Shown piece by piece: positions 1-7,051 of a stretch of DNA of 15,506 bases; position 1 is the first letter of the stretch, and every line of letters starts with the position of its first letter. Under the pieces are notes generated by a model that searched no databases, was not told where the DNA came from, and saw only the letters and a program-made list of their open reading frames with translations. The stretch covers positions 1 to 15,506 of the forward strand of contig JACMPN010000131.1 of NCBI GenBank assembly GCA_014377495.1, written 5' to 3'. Source of the DNA: Candidatus Sericytochromatia bacterium (GTDB lineage Bacteria; Cyanobacteriota; Sericytochromatia; JACMPN01). A program made the translations under genes and the position numbers.

Positions 1-400
1 GTTCGTTGATGGGCGTGTAGTCCTCGACCCACGGATACCGCTCGGCGAAAGCCCGGGCGTAGGCAGCGAGCTTGGTTGGAAACAGCGGGTCAACGAGACT
101 CGTGTGCGGCGGACCGCTCCCGTGGTGGACGAGTGTGACGATAGGCCGCACGTCGAGTTTGCGCAGTTGCACGAGCCGCTCATCCGGCCAGGTCCAGTCC
201 GCCAAGTGGGGTCCGTCCGGAGCGATCAATTCCCAGAGTGCCGGGTACCGCAGTGCCCGGACCCCGAGCTTCGCCAACAGATCGAGATCTTCCGCCCGTT
301 CACAGTGACCGCTGCGCCGGCACTGATCGAAGTAGCGGTCCTGCACCCGGTTGTATGTGCACTCCACCCCTCCCCAGAGCTCGAGCGGACGCTGGCTCAC
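1..400 (-). CDS. Glycoside hydrolase (GH1/clan A-like) domain protein, N-terminal part, truncated by window edge
   Basis: Only the first 133 codons are in the window; the 3' end lies beyond position 1. The protein opens with ELWGGVECTYNRVQDRYFDQ (residues 7-26) and reaches YTPINE at residues 128-133. In clan-A glycosidases such as GH1 the TxNEP segment carries the acid/base glutamate. From memory, proteins with the ELWGGVECT opening often fuse this barrel to a C-terminal dTDP-4-dehydrorhamnose-reductase-like domain; that part cannot be seen here. The start is a GTG that overlaps the glf stop (GTGA overlap at 397-400), so the two genes are translationally coupled. The position directly after a glycosyltransferase and glf suggests a role in making or trimming a surface glycan. 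The family is fairly certain; the substrate is unknown. Confidence 0.8.
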   Translation of the reverse strand, partial: MSQRPLELWGGVECTYNRVQDRYFDQCRRSGHCERAEDLDLLAKLGVRALRYPALWELIAPDGPHLADWTWPDERLVQLRKLDVRPIVTLVHHGSGPPHTSLVDPLFPTKLAAYARAFAERYPWVEDYTPINE

Positions 401-1530
401 GCGTGGCCTTCGATGCTGGTACGAAGCAGATCGCGACGGTTCATCCCGATGAGCCGGGTACAGAGCGTCAGCGCCTGAGCCACCACCTGATCCATGTTGT
501 AGTACTTGTACGTCGCCAGGCGCCCGACAAAGTGCACACCCTCGGTTCGGCAGGCGAGTTCCTCATAGCGCCGGTATAGCTCGGCGTTCTCCGGACGTGG
601 CACTGGATAATAAGGGTCCCCTTCGGCCTGCGGATACTCGTAGACGACCGTCGTCCTCGGGTGCTCCTGGCCGGTGAGGTACTTGAATTCCGTCACCCGT
701 GTGTACGGGTACTCATTGGGGTAGTTCACCACCGGCGTTTCCTGGTGTTTCGGGGTGTTCAGCGTCTCGAACCTGAACTCCAGCGAGCGGTATGGGAGCT
801 TGCCGAAACAGTGGTCGAAATAGGCATCGACAGGTCCGGTGTAGATCATCTCGCGGTACGGGATGACATCGACGATCTCACGGTAGTCGGTGTTGAGCAT
901 GATCTTGATGTTCGGGAGCGCGAGCATCCGCTCGAACATCCTGGTGTACCCGTGCAACGGCATCACCTGATAGCGGTCCGTGAAGTACCGGCCGTCCATG
1001 TTGGTACGGACCGGGATGCGGGCCGTGACCGTGGCGTCCAGTTCGGAAGGATCCAGCGCCCACTGCTTGCGCGTGTAGTTCTTGAAGAATTTCTCATAGA
1101 GGTCACGACCGACTCGGTTGACGATCACGTCTTCTGACGTCTTCACCTCGGGACACTTCTCGGCAACCGACTGCAGGAACGCCTCGACCTCAAAGGCGTT
1201 GAGGTTGAGGCCATACATCTTGTTGATCGTCTCGCGGTTGATCGGGATCGGGTACAACTGGCCGTCCACGCTGGCCCGCACCCAATGCTGGTACGGCCGC
1301 CACTGGGTGAACGTCGATAAGTAGTCAAAGACGTCCTGAGAGTTGGTGTGGAAAATGTGCGGCCCATACTTGTGGATCAGCAGGCCGTCGTCGTTGTAGC
1401 AGTCGTATGCGTTCCCGCCGATGTGGTTGCGACTCTCGACGATGAGCACTCGCTTGCCGTGGCAGCGCGCCAGGCGCTCCGCCGTTACGGCGCCTGCGAA
1501 GCCGGCCCCCACGATCATGTAGTCGAACAT
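397..1530 (-). CDS. glf: UDP-galactopyranose mutase
   Basis: This 377-residue protein interconverts UDP-galactopyranose and UDP-galactofuranose using reduced FAD, supplying Galf for cell-surface glycans. The N-terminus has the FAD-binding Rossmann motif VGAGFAGAV (residues 7-15), followed by GGNAYD (38-43) and the family signature KYGPHIFHT (54-62). Near the C-terminus, VGRLATYKYYNMDQVVAQAL matches the second FAD/substrate-binding region of Glf. Length is normal for the family. The ATG at 1530 is preferred over an upstream in-frame ATG at 1569 because the Rossmann strand follows at once and AGAGGA sits about 7 nt upstream; the longer form would overlap the preceding gene. It lies 19 bp after the glycosyltransferase and overlaps the following hydrolase-like gene by 4 bp, so it is the middle of a three-gene operon. 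Confidence 0.96.
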   Translation of the reverse strand: MFDYMIVGAGFAGAVTAERLARCHGKRVLIVESRNHIGGNAYDCYNDDGLLIHKYGPHIFHTNSQDVFDYLSTFTQWRPYQHWVRASVDGQLYPIPINRETINKMYGLNLNAFEVEAFLQSVAEKCPEVKTSEDVIVNRVGRDLYEKFFKNYTRKQWALDPSELDATVTARIPVRTNMDGRYFTDRYQVMPLHGYTRMFERMLALPNIKIMLNTDYREIVDVIPYREMIYTGPVDAYFDHCFGKLPYRSLEFRFETLNTPKHQETPVVNYPNEYPYTRVTEFKYLTGQEHPRTTVVYEYPQAEGDPYYPVPRPENAELYRRYEELACRTEGVHFVGRLATYKYYNMDQVVAQALTLCTRLIGMNRRDLLRTSIEGHA

Positions 1531-1549
1531 CGTCCGTCCTCTCTGGCGC

Positions 1550-2704
1550 CTAAAGCGCGAGCTCCGCAACCGAGTCCGAGGCCTGGGTCCTGGTGTGTTT
1601 CAGCTGCACGGCCAGATCGAGCTGGTCCCGCATGCGTGCCCATGTGGCATCCCACGACGTCCGGTTGAGGAACGTATCCACCTTAGGCAGCCAGGCCGCC
1701 CGGTCCAGCGACAGGCAGGACTCGGCGGCAGCGACGAACGCGTCGGCGGTGTCCGCAATCCGGACCAGGCCATGCTCGCCATAGGGCCGGACCACGTCCG
1801 TGATCGACGTGGAGACCACCGGTCGACCGGCGGCAAGAAACTCGGGCGTCTTGGTGGGACTGATGTAGCGTGTGGCGTCGTTCTTGGCAAACGGCATCAT
1901 CGCCACGTCCCATCCCGAGAGGTAATTGGGCAGGTCCGTGTAAGGCTTTGCACCCAGGTAGTGGATGTTCGCCAGGCGGGGGAGCGAAGATTCCGAGATT
2001 TTGACCACTGGACCCACGATCACCAATTGCCATTGAGGCCGAGCGAGGGCGACTGCCTCAATGAGTGCGAGGTCCAAACGCTCGTCGAGGACACCAAAAA
2101 AGCCCAGGCGCGGGTGTGGCAGGTGCGCCTGATCTTCCGGATCACGCCTCCCCGTGCGAGCCTGCGCAAAGTGGGCCACATCCACGCTGCTGGGCATCGC
2201 ATGGAGATTCCGGTGCTTGGTACGCTTGGCCTCATAGAGGCTCATCCCGCCGGTGAACATCACGTCGGTACATTGCATCAGCGCCGTCTCAAGGTGCGCG
2301 AGCGACGGCGGGGCGCCATGGAACATCGACAGCTCGTCCATGCAGTCGTTGACAACTGCGCAAGGACGCAGGTGCCGCGTGAACGGCAGCATCATCGGGG
2401 TGTAATACCAGAGCACGAACGACTCGACCCCGTGGTCGACCAGCAGGGTGTCGAGCAACCCGCTCAACGCCCGCTGCCGCATACTCTCGTCATAGCGGGC
2501 GGGTAGGTGGGGGGTGGCGACCCACAGGTTTGCCGATCCCTCCTTCAGTTCCAGCGTCGGTTCATCAACATCGAACACGGGCTCTTCGAAATAGAAGACC
2601 CGGCGCTCTTTGGCGAAACGGGTCAGCAGGTGTTGGGGACGCTGAAAGACGAAGAACCAACGCAGGTGTGAGAGAACCACCAGATCAGGTTGCCTGGCGC
2701 TCAC
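1550..2704 (-). CDS. GT-B fold glycosyltransferase of the galactofuranose/surface-glycan operon
   Basis: This 384-residue protein is predicted to move a sugar from a nucleotide donor to a growing glycan at the cytoplasmic side of the membrane. The N-terminal half begins LVVLSHLRWFFVFQRPQHLL (8-27), typical of GT-B enzymes found beside glf, and has VVNDCMDELSMFHGAP (117-131). The C-terminal Rossmann half shows GFFGVLDERLD (201-211), VIVGP (228-232) and ISPTKTPEFLAAGRPVVST (281-299), whose E/P-x-K..E-AxG pattern binds the donor nucleotide. I chose the GTG at 2704 because AAGGAGGT sits 7 nt before it and homology starts just after it; the frame stays open upstream to 2830 but that part looks non-coding. 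It is the first gene of the operon with glf. No membrane segment is evident. Donor and acceptor cannot be told from sequence. Confidence 0.9.
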   Translation of the reverse strand: MSARQPDLVVLSHLRWFFVFQRPQHLLTRFAKERRVFYFEEPVFDVDEPTLELKEGSANLWVATPHLPARYDESMRQRALSGLLDTLLVDHGVESFVLWYYTPMMLPFTRHLRPCAVVNDCMDELSMFHGAPPSLAHLETALMQCTDVMFTGGMSLYEAKRTKHRNLHAMPSSVDVAHFAQARTGRRDPEDQAHLPHPRLGFFGVLDERLDLALIEAVALARPQWQLVIVGPVVKISESSLPRLANIHYLGAKPYTDLPNYLSGWDVAMMPFAKNDATRYISPTKTPEFLAAGRPVVSTSITDVVRPYGEHGLVRIADTADAFVAAAESCLSLDRAAWLPKVDTFLNRTSWDATWARMRDQLDLAVQLKHTRTQASDSVAELAL

Positions 2705-3029
2705 GTTCGTAACCTCCTTGCATTGCAAGTGGGAAAGCCGGCGACCCCCCGGTCGTTCCAGCATCAGCCTGCACGCCATCGTGCGCTCAGTTCTCTCAGG
2801 GTGTGCCGGCGCCGGTTGGCCGTTAGGCAAGGAGGATGTGGCCTGCTGGCAACGCCTTAACGATACGACCCAAACTCAAGTCACCTCCCCATACACGGCG
2901 ATGCATGGCAAGCACCCTAGCACCAGGGCTGGTGTTCAACATGGGTAGCAATGGCCCAAAAGGCAACGATGACCATACAAAGGTCACCCGAGCCATGGGT
3001 TGGGTGTCTGGCTTGGAATGCCGGGCAAC
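2705..3029. other. Intergenic region upstream of the glycan operon
   Basis: About 325 bp with no convincing gene on either strand. It should contain the promoter of the minus-strand glycan operon, whose AAGGAGGT ribosome binding site lies at its right-hand start. A short dyad (CACCA-GGGC-TGGTG, 2921-2934) is present but is too small to name as an operator. I could not identify a -35/-10 pair with confidence. Confidence 0.5.
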
Positions 3030-3278
3030 TCAACAGAAATGGCTCCGTTTCCCGGCTTGTCGGCGGCCCGCCGGCCACCGCTGCGCATTCCCTTTGACCG
3101 CCACATGGGACTCGTGGTCGTCCGTCCCGGTGTGGAACCGCACGTCGACCTGACGCAACCGCAGGTAACGGGCCAGAACGTCTGCCGCCAGATAGGGGCC
3201 GGAAAGGTGGTCGCGGTGCATCCCGCCGTTGGGCGTGGGCGGGGCCGCGTAGACGAGAGTCCGAGTGGCAAGATCGTT
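3030..3278 (-). pseudogene. Class I aminoacyl-tRNA synthetase (MetRS-like) N-terminal fragment
   Basis: The minus strand encodes TRTLVYAAPPTPNGGMHRDH followed by LSGPYLAADVLARYLRLRQVDV and FHTGTDDH. This matches the start of methionyl-type class I tRNA synthetases and their paralogues: the first Rossmann strand, the HIGH region, and the TGTDxH segment. Homology stops about 75 residues in; the frame ends at 3030 with unrelated sequence, where a full protein would have over 450 residues. There is no good start codon at the expected place. The HIGH-equivalent reads HRDH, with Asp in place of the invariant Gly, which should harm ATP binding. It is a dead fragment. Whether it came from housekeeping metG or from a biosynthetic paralogue is unclear; the PPTPNG form suits the latter. 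Confidence 0.7.
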
Positions 3279-3381
3279 GACGGGTCCTCCCACCAGACGG
3301 GAAAGGACAGGGTGCAGGTGAACCTGGGTGCGGGTGAGCCCGGAGGGATCTGAGCGTGACCACGTTGCTGAGGAGCAGCAT

Positions 3382-3874
3382 GGTATGACCATCTACCTGG
3401 GGACATTTTCCAAGGTGATGTGCCCGGCTCTGCGCAGCGGAAACTGGGTCCTGCCGGCCGGCTGGGTCCTCGCCTTCGCCCAAGCCAAATGGCCTTTGGA
3501 CCGCCAATCCCCCCTCCTCGATCAGGCAGCCCTCGCCGCGTTCAACCGGGGCGGGCATTGTCATGTCAGACGGACCCTGGCCCTCTACGGGGAACGCGCC
3601 ATATGATGATCGCCGCGTTGACGGCGCATTTTGGCGAGCACCTGACCATTTCATCAGTGACAACGCCGGTATGCACGTCGTGGTCCGGCTGCCGACCAAA
3701 TTCCATGATGCCGGGGTCCTGAGCCGAGCCCTGGCAGCCGGTGTGGGCCTGGCTACGACACGCCCCGATTACGTGAGCGACCCACCCACGGGGGCATACA
3801 TCCTCAGTTTTGCCGCCCTCGAACCCGCGACCATCCGGGAGGAGATCCGGCGCCTGGCTCAGGCATTGGGATAG
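3382..3874 (+). pseudogene. MocR/GntR-type PLP aminotransferase domain, 5'-truncated and frameshifted
   Basis: The plus strand reads MTIYLGTFSKVMCPALRSG then VLPAGWVLAFAQAKWPLDRQSPLLDQAALAAF. This is the lysine-containing PLP site (GTFSK) and following helix of the class I/II aminotransferase fold as found in MocR regulators. The frame then stops at about 3606. The expected next segment (MMIAALTAHFGEHLTI) is in a second frame, and the C-terminal part (DNAGMHVVVRLP to EIRRLAQALG) is in a third, ending at 3874. At least two indels, at about 3600 and 3650, are needed to join them. The N-terminal winged-helix DNA-binding domain and the first half of the aminotransferase domain are missing. MocR proteins usually control vitamin B6 or amino-acid genes, but this copy cannot work. 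Confidence 0.8.
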
Positions 3875-3965
3875 GTCCGGCCGTAGCGACCACACGAACA
3901 GGCTCCTGCGGCCGGTTCCACTGCCCGGATGTCCGAAATCCATCCGTCCGCAGTATCTTGATGCC

Positions 3966-4604
3966 ATGAAGAGCTACTACGACGTACTGGGCGTCGCAAG
4001 GAACGCCACGAGCGAGGACATCCGCCGGGCCTTCCGCAGCGAAGCCAAGCGACTCCATCCGGACACGGTCAACGGCACCGCCAACGCCATGATTCAGCTG
4101 AACGAGGCCTACGACACCCTCAAGGATCCCGCCCGTCGGGGCACTTATGATCAGACCCAGCAACGTCAGTCGTACCGATTGCAGCGTCGACCCGCCTCGC
4201 AGAGTCAAGCGGGCATGGATCCCATCGATTACGTGGCCCTCGTCTTCCGGCCCCTCGATCTCAACGTGGTCAGGGCGTTACGGGCGATTGATCTGGCGAT
4301 CGACGAGCTGGCCTACGACATCTATGACGATATTTATATCGCCAAATTCGGCGATGCGCTCCAGGCGACCCAAGCCTCCCTGTCGCTCGCATACCGGCAA
4401 CTCCTCAGTGTGGAATGGCCGGTCCCGCTGATGTCGGCTTTGAATCTCTACCGCCAGGGGATCCGTCAGGCAGAGGATGCGATCGAGGATTTCGGCACGT
4501 TCATGATTAACCTGGATACCGACGCCCTGGTGGAAGGCCGGTCGATCCTCCGTTGGGCCGTCGAAATGCTCGATGAAGCCCGTGAAGCGCTGGGCCTCGT
4601 CTGA
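3966..4604 (+). CDS. J-domain (DnaJ-like) protein with an unidentified helical C-terminus
   Basis: This 212-residue protein starts with a J domain (about residues 3-64): YYDVLGVARNATSEDIRRAF, the HPD tripeptide at 31-33 that stimulates the Hsp70 ATPase, and the final helix LNEAYDTLKDPARRGTYDQ. It lacks the Gly/Phe linker, zinc fingers and client-binding domains of true DnaJ. The remaining 130 or so residues (from about 84) are mostly helical and acidic, with ELAYDIYDDIYIAKFGDALQ and a C-terminal helix, and match no family I recognise. It is therefore a specialised co-chaperone that should recruit DnaK to some client. The ATG at 3966 is chosen because the J domain begins there. No clear Shine-Dalgarno precedes it; a TATCTT at 3954-3959 could even be a -10 box giving a near-leaderless mRNA. 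Confidence 0.88.
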   Translation: MKSYYDVLGVARNATSEDIRRAFRSEAKRLHPDTVNGTANAMIQLNEAYDTLKDPARRGTYDQTQQRQSYRLQRRPASQSQAGMDPIDYVALVFRPLDLNVVRALRAIDLAIDELAYDIYDDIYIAKFGDALQATQASLSLAYRQLLSVEWPVPLMSALNLYRQGIRQAEDAIEDFGTFMINLDTDALVEGRSILRWAVEMLDEAREALGLV

Positions 4605-4990
4605 GCCCGCACCGGGGCCTGATGCTTGAGCGCGGAACTCCAGGACGACCATCAGGATGGCGAGAACGACAATATCGTGCCGTATGGCCCGCGACCCAAT
4701 TCGGCAACGAGGCGGTGGCGATCGGCAATCAGGCGGGCAGTGCGGTCACCTGATAAAATTAAGCAACTACAGGCTGATATCGCCAGTCTTTAACAATGCT
4801 AAAAAGTCAAAACCGCCGAATCCGCTGCCTTCGTCTCATACAGCCGGACACAGGCGAAAATCCGCCCCCCAGTGCGCAGACGGGTCGGGCGCCCAAAAGC
4901 AGACAAACACACCAAGTCTGGAACTAAACGCAGCAAGCAACGTCTCGATGTCATGGTTGGCTATCAACCAATCACTTTGAGGAGGTCATC
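4605..4990. other. Intergenic region, AT-richer right half, leader of the OB-fold gene
   Basis: A gap of 386 bp with no supported gene; the open frame across it has no domain-like sequence and a composition unlike its neighbours. The part from about 4745 to 4975 is clearly richer in A and T than the rest of the window and probably holds the promoter of the gene at 4991. A small hairpin (TGGTTG-GCTAT-CAACCA, 4954-4970) ends about 9 nt before the strong GAGGAGGT ribosome binding site at 4979-4986 and could affect translation. Confidence 0.5.
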
Positions 4991-5392
4991 ATGCACGCTC
5001 GGGTGCGGTTCTTGTCGGCCCTGTCTGCGAGCGTGATGCTGACAGCCCTGATCATATTCCCGGGTGCGGCGGCAGGCCCCCCGACCCAGACGGTCACGGC
5101 GACCGATCTCATCCGGGCTTTTGCGACGGACCGATCGGAGGCCGATAAGACCTACAACGATCATTGGATCAAGGTTTCCGGCAATGTCAGCAACGTCTCA
5201 CAAGACGTCGCCGGCAAGCTGCGGGTCACGTTTCAGACCGACAAATCCATCGTCTATTGCGCGTTTGCCGCCGCTGCGGACCCCAAATGGAAAAACCTGC
5301 GCAAAGGCAGCAAAGCCACCATTGTTGGCCAGGTCAAGGGAAAGGGTTACTATAAGCAGATGATTTTGATCGAACACTGCTATCTCCCTTAA
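4991..5392 (+). CDS. Secreted OB-fold (tRNA_anti-like) protein
   Basis: This 133-residue protein has a signal peptide: basic MHARVR, a hydrophobic core at about 8-23, and probable cleavage after GAAA near residue 28. The mature part follows the pattern of the tRNA_anti-like OB-fold family of exported proteins: ATDLIRAFATDRSEADKTYN (37-56), the first strand WIKVSGNVSNVSQD, LRVTFQTDKSIVYCAF, WKNLRKGSKATIVGQVKGKG, and a C-terminal IEHCYL. Two cysteines, C90 and C130, may form a disulfide. The biochemical role of this family is not known; a nucleic-acid target is not implied for an exported member. GAGGAGGT lies just before the ATG and makes the start secure. A 7-bp inverted repeat (5385-5391 with 5404-5410) spans the stop codon and may be a weak terminator. 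Confidence 0.85.
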   Translation: MHARVRFLSALSASVMLTALIIFPGAAAGPPTQTVTATDLIRAFATDRSEADKTYNDHWIKVSGNVSNVSQDVAGKLRVTFQTDKSIVYCAFAAAADPKWKNLRKGSKATIVGQVKGKGYYKQMILIEHCYLP

Positions 5393-5494
5393 ACGACCAT
5401 ACATAAGGGAATTTATGACCGTGCAGCTTTTAGCATCGGTCCCAGGCACCGAACTCCCTGAGGCCGCTTGGCGATTGAGACGCGACACTGACGC

Positions 5495-5908
5495 ATGGCC
5501 AATCCAGACAAAACAACCACGACCGTCCCGGCGCTCTACGCAGCCGCTGCCTGGAACATTAGCGGCTCGCTCAGCGCGATGTTGGCACCACAGTTGCACT
5601 ACCGCCTGTTCGACGCGATCCCCGCCCCGGACAGCCCGATGCTCCGCGTGTATCACAACACCCTGTGGTCATTCGTGCTGGTCATGGGCATCTGCTACGC
5701 CGTGGCGGCTTATGAGCCACTGGCCCGCAAAGGGGTCCTTTTGGCCGGCGCCATCGGCAAACCTGTGGCCTGCCTGATCTGGGCGATCGCGTTCATGCAG
5801 GGCATCGGGAGCCCGATGCCCCTCATCGGCGGTCTGGGCGATCTGTTGTGGGCGGTTTACTTCGTGACCCTGTTGCGACGGATGCCGACGTTGGCCGCCG
5901 CCACCTGA
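5495..5908 (+). CDS. Small four-helix integral membrane protein, unknown function
   Basis: This 137-residue protein has four hydrophobic segments, at about 14-34, 50-68, 77-97 and 101-126. The stretch YAVAAYEPLARKGVLLAGAIGKP resembles a recurrent family of small inner-membrane proteins in which a second helix ends in AARDPxxxxPIVLVGLLGK; I recall that family but no function for it. The chain ends in a basic LLRRM segment. A weak ribosome binding site precedes the ATG at 5495. An alternative ATG at 5415, behind AAGGGA, opens a different frame with no membrane pattern and is not preferred. Its stop codon lies one base away from the stop of the minus-strand acetyltransferase, so the two genes converge with no room for a terminator. 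Confidence 0.72.
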   Translation: MANPDKTTTTVPALYAAAAWNISGSLSAMLAPQLHYRLFDAIPAPDSPMLRVYHNTLWSFVLVMGICYAVAAYEPLARKGVLLAGAIGKPVACLIWAIAFMQGIGSPMPLIGGLGDLLWAVYFVTLLRRMPTLAAAT

Positions 5909-5909
5909 G

Positions 5910-6737
5910 TCAGGCGCCCGGGGCATACTCCGGGTAGGCAAAGTTCAGCCGGCGGTGCGCCACCTGGAATCCGCCGCGCATCATGTTGTTCAGCGACGAG
6001 TTGGCATTGCCGGCCTCGGGCTCCCAGGTCTCCGTCACGAACCATTCGCAGCCCATGGCCATGCCCTCTTCCAGGCGCTTGGCCATGATCGCCCCCTGCG
6101 CACCACGACGGCGAAAGTCCGGATGGGTCGCCCCAAAGCCCAGCCAGCCCACCCCGTCACGGCAGAACATGGCCCCTGTGGCCGCCGGCGTGTCGCCATC
6201 GTAGGCCACATAGATATGCCAATCCGGCCGACCGACCAGTGCCGCCATCCAAAACCCCTGCCATTCGGGTGATCCGAAGCCTTGGGCCAGTACGTCGGCA
6301 AAGTGCCAGGCCGCCTCAGGTCCGATTTCCGTCACATAAAGGTCGGTCACGACGGGTTCGACCGGAGAGCGGTCCCGGTAAAACTTGATCCAGCTGTCCT
6401 GTGGTTCCAGCCCACGAGCATACAGCCAGTCCGTCACTTCCGCCGGCTGGGCGATAGGGGCCATTTGAAAGGCCGGACTCACCCCTGTGGCCTGAAAAAA
6501 GGCCAGAGCCAAGTCGATCATCTCTTCGGAGGCGGGCTCCAGGACACCGAGGCCCAGGATCCGATTGAACGCCTTGGCGTCGCTGGCCGGCAGAGACACG
6601 ACCAAGGCCGAACCCGCCCACTCATGGTGCATCCCGGTGCCGTGCTGGAACTCGGGGGGGGCGGCCTGATAGGCATCATCAAAGGCGGCCATTTCGGCCA
6701 TTTCAACGAGCAGGCTGGGCTGAGGATGGTGATTCAA
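5910..6737 (-). CDS. GNAT-family N-acetyltransferase
   Basis: The C-terminal half (about residues 130-275) is a GNAT domain that moves an acetyl group from acetyl-CoA to an amine. It shows LGFGATHPDFRRRGAQGAIM (199-218), where RRxxGAQGA is the pyrophosphate-binding loop, and NSSLNNMMRGGFQVAHRRLNF (246-266), the usual C-terminal helix and strand. The N-terminal half (to about 120) is probably a degenerate second GNAT fold, as in other two-domain members. The acceptor is unknown. I chose a TTG at 6737 (275 residues) because AGGGAA lies about 7 nt upstream; an ATG at 6701 (263 residues) is the alternative. The frame stays open to 6890 but the extra part overlaps the divergent regulatory region and looks non-coding. 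Confidence 0.85.
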   Translation of the reverse strand: MNHHPQPSLLVEMAEMAAFDDAYQAAPPEFQHGTGMHHEWAGSALVVSLPASDAKAFNRILGLGVLEPASEEMIDLALAFFQATGVSPAFQMAPIAQPAEVTDWLYARGLEPQDSWIKFYRDRSPVEPVVTDLYVTEIGPEAAWHFADVLAQGFGSPEWQGFWMAALVGRPDWHIYVAYDGDTPAATGAMFCRDGVGWLGFGATHPDFRRRGAQGAIMAKRLEEGMAMGCEWFVTETWEPEAGNANSSLNNMMRGGFQVAHRRLNFAYPEYAPGA

Positions 6738-7051
6738 CGAACTGTTCCCTGCACCTGACACAAAATCCTGTCCCGAATCGCGCCTTGGGCGGCGCTGAGG
6801 TGTCGGTTGACGACTCACATGGCGAGCAGTCACCGGTGCAGCGTTGCGATCCAGGGTTATCGTACTACCGCCACGGCCAATGTGTGCCACGGATGTTGCG
6901 ACACGCCCGCCAGACCGCCGCCCAGTATACCGGGGAGCGGTTCCGCTCCCGGTATACTGGGCGGGTTATTGGGGGTCAATTGGCCCCGGGCGATTTCGGT
7001 CATGCCGGAGACGATCCCGGGCGTCGGACCGAGAGCAGCCAAGAGGCCATC
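6738..7051. other. Divergent intergenic region between acetyltransferase and amidohydrolase genes
   Basis: This 314-bp gap must hold promoters for both flanking genes. Its main feature is the long inverted repeat at 6918-6964, annotated separately. AAGAGG at 7041-7046 is the ribosome binding site of the plus-strand gene. Open frames cross the gap but show no domain-like sequence. Confidence 0.5.
6918..6964. repeat. Near-perfect 23-bp inverted repeat
   Basis: The left arm (6918-6940) begins CCGCCCAGTATACCGGGGAG and the right arm (6943-6964) is its reverse complement except for one missing base in a run of C/G; the loop is only TT. The result is a stem of about 22 bp with one bulge. It sits between two divergent genes, so it is not a normal end-of-gene terminator, and no T-tract follows it. 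It could be a mobile palindromic (REP/MITE-like) unit, a cruciform-forming operator, or an RNA hairpin in the amidohydrolase leader. No second copy was seen in the window. Confidence 0.9.

Noticed and set aside
2984..3699. Long minus-strand open frames across the MocR/MetRS remnants
   Set aside because: Long antisense frames are common in GC-rich DNA; only the fragments with recognisable family motifs were kept.
4657..4980. Open frame of about 107 residues before the OB-fold gene
   Set aside because: No domain-like pattern, mixed low-complexity composition, no ribosome binding site, and it covers the AT-rich leader of the next gene. A short YadA-head-like stretch (GNEAVAIGNQAGSAVT) in a neighbouring frame is too brief to support a remnant.
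5415..5777. Alternative open frame starting behind AAGGGA before the membrane protein gene
   Set aside because: Its sequence is Arg/Ser/Pro-rich shadow-type protein over most of its length; the overlapping frame from 5495 encodes clear membrane helices.
6785..7051. An 89-residue N-terminal extension of the amidohydrolase
   Set aside because: The extension is translated from the palindrome and promoter region, matches nothing in M20 enzymes, and the ATG at 7052 has a good ribosome binding site.
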